64,000 nucleotides of DNA, taken from NCBI GenBank assembly GCA_963718745.1, contig OY970370.1:248001-312000 (forward strand), read 5' to 3'. Of the stretch, positions 59,576-64,000 are shown piece by piece (the stretch's first letter is position 1; each line of letters starts with the position of its first letter). This DNA comes from Fermentibacter sp963718745 [NCBI: Candidatus Fermentibacterota bacterium]. GTDB taxonomy: Bacteria; Fermentibacterota; Fermentibacteria; Fermentibacterales. A program made the translations under genes and the position numbers. Below the pieces are notes generated by a model. That model saw nothing but the letters and a program-made list of their open reading frames with translations, ran no database searches and had not been told where the DNA came from.

Positions 59576-60304
59576 CTATTCCATCCACTCGATCCTGGCG
59601 AGCTGGTATTCGTCGAATTCGGTCGTATCGCGGCGAAGCTCCATGGAACGGTCCAGGCTGGTTCGCGCAGCCTCGAGGTCCCCGACGCTCATGGAAAGCC
59701 TCGAGAGTCCCGCCAGCGCTTCGGCGGCCATCAGAGGATAGTCAGCCGAATCCGCCGCTACCTCTGAGTAGTTCTCCCAGGCGATGGTCCTGTCCTGGTC
59801 GCCGCCGCGGTTCTCGAGAGCGATTCCCAGGTGGAGCCTGGCGCTCTGAGCGGTCATCCTGTCCGGTCGAGCTCCGAGAAGGGACTGCATCGTCTCGATG
59901 ACATCCCCCTCGCGTCCGAGCATGATCCCGGCCTTCGCAGCGAGGATGGCGGCTCTGCGTCCCCATTCCCTGTTCTGGTTCCTGTCATATACTTCATTTG
60001 CGAGGAGATACGCCTGATTGAGGGCTGAGGCGGCTTCTTCGGGTCTGCCTGAGACCGCGAGCTGCTCGGCCTGCTCGAAGAGTGTTTCTGCTAGGATGTA
60101 GCGGGCCATGCTATCGGCGTTCTGCTTCCTGCCGGATGAGATTACGCTCTGGACGACCAGCAGCGCTACCAGGAAGACTACGCAGCCGATCGCGACCTCT
60201 TTCACATGCGTGCGGAGGAATTCCCAGGCCGTCGAGAGTCTTTCGGCCACCGGATCCCGCTTGAGTTCTGTCTTGGTGAGACGTTTCCTCGTTCTGTGAG
60301 CCAT
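59576..60304 (-). CDS. Membrane-anchored TPR protein
   Basis: This 242-residue protein has a basic N-terminus (MAHRTRKRLTKTELKRD), one membrane helix (EVAIGCVVFLVALLVVQSV), then TPR-like helices (AETLFEQAEQLAVSGRPEEA, AGIMLGREGDVIETMQSLLG, AAEALAGLSRLSMSVGDLEA). The topology and size match the TPR_21/YfgM-type proteins that act near the Sec translocon. ATG 60304 with GGAGG 4 bp upstream is chosen over the GTG one codon earlier. It follows coaE by 18 bp. Confidence 0.72.
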   Translation of the reverse strand: MAHRTRKRLTKTELKRDPVAERLSTAWEFLRTHVKEVAIGCVVFLVALLVVQSVISSGRKQNADSMARYILAETLFEQAEQLAVSGRPEEAASALNQAYLLANEVYDRNQNREWGRRAAILAAKAGIMLGREGDVIETMQSLLGARPDRMTAQSARLHLGIALENRGGDQDRTIAWENYSEVAADSADYPLMAAEALAGLSRLSMSVGDLEAARTSLDRSMELRRDTTEFDEYQLARIEWME

Positions 60305-60322
60305 CACTCCTCCGTCATCATC

Positions 60323-60937
60323 CTATTGATGCATTTCGATGATTTGCCCCAGGACACAGCGGACCTGGTCGGCAAGCATCTCCGGCGCGGAACCGGAACC
60401 GTTGTAGATCACCCAATCTGCCTTATTGATCTTCTCCGTCAAGGGTGTCTGGCTCTCCAGGCGCCTTCGCGCGTCCTCCCGGTCGATTCCATCCCGCGCC
60501 ATCGACCGGCTGATGCAGACATCCCTCTCGCAGGCGATCACTATCATCCGGTCGACCAGCGTGTCGATGCCGAGTTCGAACAGCTGCGAGCCTTCGAGGA
60601 TGAACAATCCGTCCGCGCCACGGAGCGATGTCGCACAGTACCCGGCCCACCGCCTCATGACGGGATGCATCACGGATTCCAGACCCGCCAGCGCGTCGCG
60701 GTCGACGAACACGATCCCCCGGAGGAGCCGCCTGGCCTGCTTCCCGGTCAGCTGCTCCAGCCCGTCCAGACCCAGCTTCCTTCCGACTCGCAGCCTCATC
60801 TCTCTCTTCTCCATGAGCCGGTGTCCCGTGGCATCGAAGCTGCATACCCCCCGCACGCGTTCGTCCTCCGCAAAGAGCTTCGCGACCGTACTCTGACCGG
60901 ATCCGCCCGAACCCGTTATGCCCAGCAGTATCGCCAT
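60323..60937 (-). CDS. coaE: Dephospho-CoA kinase with an altered P-loop
   Basis: This 204-residue protein of the CoaE family phosphorylates dephospho-CoA at the 3' OH in the last step of CoA synthesis. Marks are VMHPVMRRW (the HP of the substrate site), SRSMARDGIDREDARRRLESQ split across the lid, and ADWVIYNGSG near the end. The P-loop reads TGSGGSGQST: Gln15 (codon CAG) stands where Lys is otherwise required. One base change from AAG would explain it, so it may be a sequencing error, a real variant or an inactive copy. It starts one base after the mtaB stop. Confidence 0.78.
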   Translation of the reverse strand: MAILLGITGSGGSGQSTVAKLFAEDERVRGVCSFDATGHRLMEKREMRLRVGRKLGLDGLEQLTGKQARRLLRGIVFVDRDALAGLESVMHPVMRRWAGYCATSLRGADGLFILEGSQLFELGIDTLVDRMIVIACERDVCISRSMARDGIDREDARRRLESQTPLTEKINKADWVIYNGSGSAPEMLADQVRCVLGQIIEMHQ

Positions 60938-60938
60938 G

Positions 60939-62138
60939 CTATCCCGGTTCCTGATCGGATTGGCAGTTGAGTATCTCCGACGGTGACGGCCTCATGACGA
61001 TCATTTCCCCCGGCTGCGAACCGGGAGGTGCCGAGAGTGCTACATAGTTGTCTGTAAGAGCAACATGCCTGTTCCGCATCCGCCTGCCCTCTACCAGAGC
61101 CTGGAGCTCCACGCCCGCCTGTGCGAGCTCGAAACTCCTCCTGTTGGAGTCGGAGGCCGCCCTCAGGAGGCGTGCCCTCTCCCCCGCGTCGGTGGACGCA
61201 TCGCCGTACCGGGCGTATGAAGCCGTCCAGGGTCGCGGCGAGTAGGGGAACACGTGGGCGTAATCCAGCAGACCAGCCTCTAGGAGCCTGAGGCTGGCTT
61301 CGAAATCGCTCTCGGTCTCGCCGGGGAAGCCTGTTATGAGGTCGCTCCCGATGATGCCGCCCGGGAAGAGCCTCCGGGCCTCCGTCGCCAGCCGCTCCAC
61401 ATCCTCACCGGAGCATTGTCTTCCCATTCTCGAGAGGACGGCTGTGCTCCCGCTCTGGAAGGCAAAGTGGAGGTGCCGGCACATCCCCGGCAATGCAAGC
61501 CTGCCGAGCACTCCCCCGTCCAGCCCCATCGGTTCGACCGATCCGAGCCTGACTCTGAAGCCACCTGTCGCGAGGAGATCTCCTGCCAGGTCCGCCAGAC
61601 CGTATGACCCGCCCAGATCCCGGCCGTAGGAGGCGAGATCCACCCCTGTCAGCACGATCTCCCTCATGCCGGCCGCGGCCATCCGCCCGGCTTCCATGAG
61701 GATGCTCTCCCGCGAAAAGCTCCTGGAGGCTCCCCTTGCCTTCGGGACGATGCAGTAGGTGCAGTTGTTGGAGCATCCGTCCTGGATCTTCAGGAGCCCC
61801 CTGCTGCGGGACGAATCGCACGGGGTGGATATGCTCCTGTCCCCGCAGGACCTCGTCTCGATACGCGAATCTCCGCCGTAGTCCTCCGGGAAGAGCCGGG
61901 AGGCGCACCCCGTGAGCACCACGTGCGCTGAAGTACATTTCAGCAGCCGCCTTGCCGCCTTCCTCGACTTGGACCTGCTCCTCGCGGTGACGCAGCAGGT
62001 CCCGAGGAAGACGACGTCAGCCAGTTCCGGTGAATCGACCACCTCGCCACCGCACCGCGAGGCCTCCTCGGAGGCGAGCCATTCCGTCTCACAGGCGTTC
62101 AGCCTGCAACCGACGTTGACATGTCCTACCCTCATCAT
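60939..62138 (-). CDS. mtaB: tRNA t6A37 methylthiotransferase MtaB-like (MiaB family)
   Basis: This 399-residue radical SAM enzyme adds a methylthio group to t6A37 of tRNA. The N-terminal UPF0004 domain has three cluster cysteines (C11 in VGCRLNACE, C48 in LGTCCVT, C78 in TGCAS). The radical SAM motif CSNNCTYC gives Cys122, 126 and 129. Later motifs EIVLTGVDLASYG and GSDLITGFPGETESDF fit MtaB/MiaB. The C-terminal TRAM-like region is short. Two adjacent ATGs (62138, 62135) are possible starts; neither has a strong ribosome site. Confidence 0.88.
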   Translation of the reverse strand: MMRVGHVNVGCRLNACETEWLASEEASRCGGEVVDSPELADVVFLGTCCVTARSRSKSRKAARRLLKCTSAHVVLTGCASRLFPEDYGGDSRIETRSCGDRSISTPCDSSRSRGLLKIQDGCSNNCTYCIVPKARGASRSFSRESILMEAGRMAAAGMREIVLTGVDLASYGRDLGGSYGLADLAGDLLATGGFRVRLGSVEPMGLDGGVLGRLALPGMCRHLHFAFQSGSTAVLSRMGRQCSGEDVERLATEARRLFPGGIIGSDLITGFPGETESDFEASLRLLEAGLLDYAHVFPYSPRPWTASYARYGDASTDAGERARLLRAASDSNRRSFELAQAGVELQALVEGRRMRNRHVALTDNYVALSAPPGSQPGEMIVMRPSPSEILNCQSDQEPG

Positions 62139-62162
62139 GGAAAGAGCCGCGTCAGGGAGCCG

Positions 62163-62190
62163 GGCGGGAGACGGCGTACCGCCTCCCGCC
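62163..62190 (-). terminator. Hairpin after rpsA
   Basis: GGCGGGAG and CTCCCGCC form an 8-bp stem (62163-62170 with 62183-62190), with further GCGG/CCGT-type pairing inside. It lies 11 bp after the rpsA stop in the leftward direction and before mtaB. Without a T-run it may attenuate rather than end transcription. Confidence 0.4.
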
Positions 62191-62201
62191 GCTCGCTGGC
62201 T

Positions 62202-64000
62202 CTATTCCTTCTCTGCCTCGTCGTCAGCGGGTGCCGCCACGGCGGCAGGAGCCTCCGCGACGGGCTCTGACTCGACTGCGACTGGCTCTGACTCGACTGC
62301 GACCGGCTCGGGCTCGATCAGAGGGCGTCCGCCCTCCTCGTCATAGATGGTCGCACGCGGCGGGAGCTGGATCGGCTCGGCGGGAGGCCTGCTCTCCAGC
62401 TTCGTTCTGAACTCGCTGAGCTCCTCCATCGGTCTGCCGTTGAAGTAGCTCCTGACGCTCAGGACTATTCGCCTGCTGCTGGGGACGACTTCTATGACCC
62501 TGAGGGGAAGGTCGTCACTTATCCTGAGAACCTTCTCCGGGTGCTCGAGGGTCTCCCAGCCAAGCTGGCTCAGAGGGACGAAACCCTCGATGGAGTCGCC
62601 GAGGTCCACCACTACGCCGCGCTCGAGGAGCTGTACGACCGAACCGTGGACTTCAGTGCCCTCGGGCAGCTTCTGGTCCATGGTCTCCCAGGGGTTGTCC
62701 GTCGTCTGCTTGAGGCCGAGGGAGATCCTGTGGTTCTCCCTGTCGATGCTCAGCACGACCACCTTCAGGTTGTCGCTCTTGGAGAGGACCTCCGACGGGT
62801 GCGTCACCCTGCGGGTCCAGCTCATGTCACTGATGTGGACGAGACCGTCGATCCCGTCCTCGATCTGCACGAACGCCCCGAAGTTGGTGAGGTTGCGGAC
62901 GGTTCCCTCGACCACCGAGCCGACCGGATACCGCTCCTCGATCGTGTCCCAGGGATTTTCCTGCGTCTGGCGCAGTCCGAGGGAGATCTTCCTCTCCTCT
63001 TCGTTCACGTTCAGGACCACGGCCTCGAGATCGTCACCGACGCTGAGGATCTTGGACGGATGCCGGACGTGCTTGGTCCAGGACATCTCGGACACATGGA
63101 TGAGACCCTCCACACCGGGTTCCAGCTCGATGAAAGCGCCGTAATCGGTTATGCTGGCAACTTTTCCGCTGACGATGGCACCCTTGGGATACCTCTCGGC
63201 GACACCCTCCCAGGGGAAGGGCTGCAGCTGCTTGAGGCCCAGCGATATGCGCTCGCGGTCACGGTCGAACTTGAGAACCTTGACCTCGATCTCGTCACCG
63301 ATGTTGACGAGCTGGCTCGGGTGCCTGACCCGTCCCCAGCTCATGTCGGTGATGTGGAGGAGACCGTCGATCCCGCCGAGGTCGACGAATGCGCCGAAGT
63401 CGGTGATGTTCTTCACTACGCCGGTGCGGACCTGATCCTCCTCGAGCTCGCGGATCAGCTTCTCCTTCAGCTCCGAACGGGCCTCCTCGAGGACCTGCCG
63501 CCTGCTGACGACTATGTTCCGGCGCCTCTTGTTGAGCTTGATCACGCGGAACTCGAGCTTCTGGTTGAGGAACTTCTCCAGGTTGGGAACCTGCCTGAGT
63601 GCGACCTGGGATCCGGGCAGGAACGCGTCCACGCCCATGATCCTCACGACGAGGCCGCCCTTGATCCTCTTCAGGACAGTGCCCTCCAGGATCGTGCTGT
63701 TGTCGTAGGCTGCCTTGATGTCGGACCAGACCCTGTGGAAGTGTGCCTTCTCCTTGGAGACGCTCACCCTGCCGTCCTGGTCTTCGAGGGTCTCGATGTA
63801 GACATCTACCTTCTGACCCGGGACTATCTCCTCGTCCTCGCGGAACTCGGACAGGGGGATCACGCCCTCGCTCTTGTAGCCGATGTCCACCACGACCTCG
63901 TTGCCGACTCTCTGCAGGATCGTGCCCGAGAGGATCGTACCGACCCTGACCTCGGTCGTGGTGATGGTTCCGTCATACGTTTCCTCGAGCTGCTTACGCT
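62202..64000 (-). CDS. rpsA: 30S ribosomal protein S1 (5' end outside the window)
   Basis: About 598 residues are visible and the frame is open to the right edge, so the N-terminus is missing. Repeated S1 RNA-binding domains are clear: [20 protein letters not shown] near the edge, then [51 protein letters not shown] and [18 protein letters not shown]. There are about six in total. The [18 protein letters not shown] part shows that the gene continues past the valine codon at 63893. The C-terminal tail is acidic with a VAVESEP repeat. It heads the mtaB-coaE-TPR group. Confidence 0.93.
   Translation of the reverse strand, partial: RKQLEETYDGTITTTEVRVGTILSGTILQRVGNEVVVDIGYKSEGVIPLSEFREDEEIVPGQKVDVYIETLEDQDGRVSVSKEKAHFHRVWSDIKAAYDNSTILEGTVLKRIKGGLVVRIMGVDAFLPGSQVALRQVPNLEKFLNQKLEFRVIKLNKRRRNIVVSRRQVLEEARSELKEKLIRELEEDQVRTGVVKNITDFGAFVDLGGIDGLLHITDMSWGRVRHPSQLVNIGDEIEVKVLKFDRDRERISLGLKQLQPFPWEGVAERYPKGAIVSGKVASITDYGAFIELEPGVEGLIHVSEMSWTKHVRHPSKILSVGDDLEAVVLNVNEEERKISLGLRQTQENPWDTIEERYPVGSVVEGTVRNLTNFGAFVQIEDGIDGLVHISDMSWTRRVTHPSEVLSKSDNLKVVVLSIDRENHRISLGLKQTTDNPWETMDQKLPEGTEVHGSVVQLLERGVVVDLGDSIEGFVPLSQLGWETLEHPEKVLRISDDLPLRVIEVVPSSRRIVLSVRSYFNGRPMEELSEFRTKLESRPPAEPIQLPPRATIYDEEGGRPLIEPEPVAVESEPVAVESEPVAEAPAAVAAPADDEAEKE

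Noticed and set aside
63891-63893. Valine codon GTG at 63893 as the start of rpsA
   Set aside because: The S1 domain clearly continues upstream to the window edge ([20 protein letters not shown]), so the gene is partial and starts outside.
1-64000. Prophage, insertion sequence or integrative element
   Set aside because: No transposase, integrase, phage structural gene or att-like duplication at either tRNA was seen; the window looks like core chromosome.

Overview
The window is 64 kb of gene-dense, GC-rich bacterial chromosome. It has about 58 protein genes, two tRNAs, one riboswitch, and no phage, transposase or CRISPR. Secreted proteins carry a FlgD-like C-terminal sorting domain of the PNPF...GR.V..L...G.H...WDG.D..G..V..GVY type. 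Together with the GC-rich codons and a TonB-dependent receptor (so an outer membrane), this points to a Gram-negative candidate lineage around the FCB group, for example Fermentibacterota or the Krumholzi-/Eisenbacteria type. That placement is an inference; no rRNA is present to test it. Genes are packed into operons with ATGA, GTGA and TGATG overlaps, and TTG, GTG and probably CTG starts are used.

Layout. 1-4.6 kb: a GNAT enzyme, then a leftward operon of a radical SAM protein and the two subunits of an NDP-forming acyl-CoA synthetase whose beta subunit ends in a ferredoxin domain. 4.9-8.2 kb: a secreted repeat protein, endonuclease III, RmlC and a lone OadB-type sodium-pump subunit that runs into tRNA-Leu. 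8.3-12.6 kb: a housekeeping operon smpB-amidase-GerMN-like-murI-rph-rdgB. 12.7-17.2 kb: two cyclic-nucleotide-sensor proteins, a GNAT enzyme and a four-gene ABC module. 17.4-24 kb: sulfate adenylyltransferase with a P-loop-less APS-kinase relative and a small RHH-like protein, facing a membrane protein and two alkaline-phosphatase-superfamily enzymes. 24-30 kb: a lipoprotein, a giant 2-hydroxyacyl-CoA-dehydratase activase and an M18 aminopeptidase. 30-34 kb: an ABC exporter, an LPG-synthase-like membrane protein and an FAD amine-oxidase-like protein.

34-39.5 kb: a cobalamin riboswitch drives a BtuB-like receptor and a beta-propeller protein, followed by a PHP-glycosyltransferase fusion. 39.5-40.2 kb: an array of perfect hairpins, then tRNA-Pro. 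40.4-47.6 kb: a secreted carboxypeptidase, L27, imidazolonepropionase, a TPR protein, a histidine-kinase-like protein without its histidine, and a phosphohexomutase. 47.5-54.5 kb: a complete moxR-DUF58-batABCD operon, whose BatC-like protein has a long Asp/Gln/Glu repeat. 54.6-58.1 kb: two near-identical secreted BNR-type proteins. 58.1-59.6 kb: repeats of 119 bp and 97 bp around a rhodanese gene. 59.6-64 kb, leftward: rpsA (cut by the window edge), mtaB, coaE and a TPR membrane protein.

The most interesting leads are the ferredoxin-fused acyl-CoA synthetase with its radical SAM partner, the sulfate-activation/AP-superfamily locus with shared LGY tails, the hairpin and 97-bp repeat arrays, and the apparent pseudo-enzymes (APS kinase, histidine kinase, CoaE P-loop).
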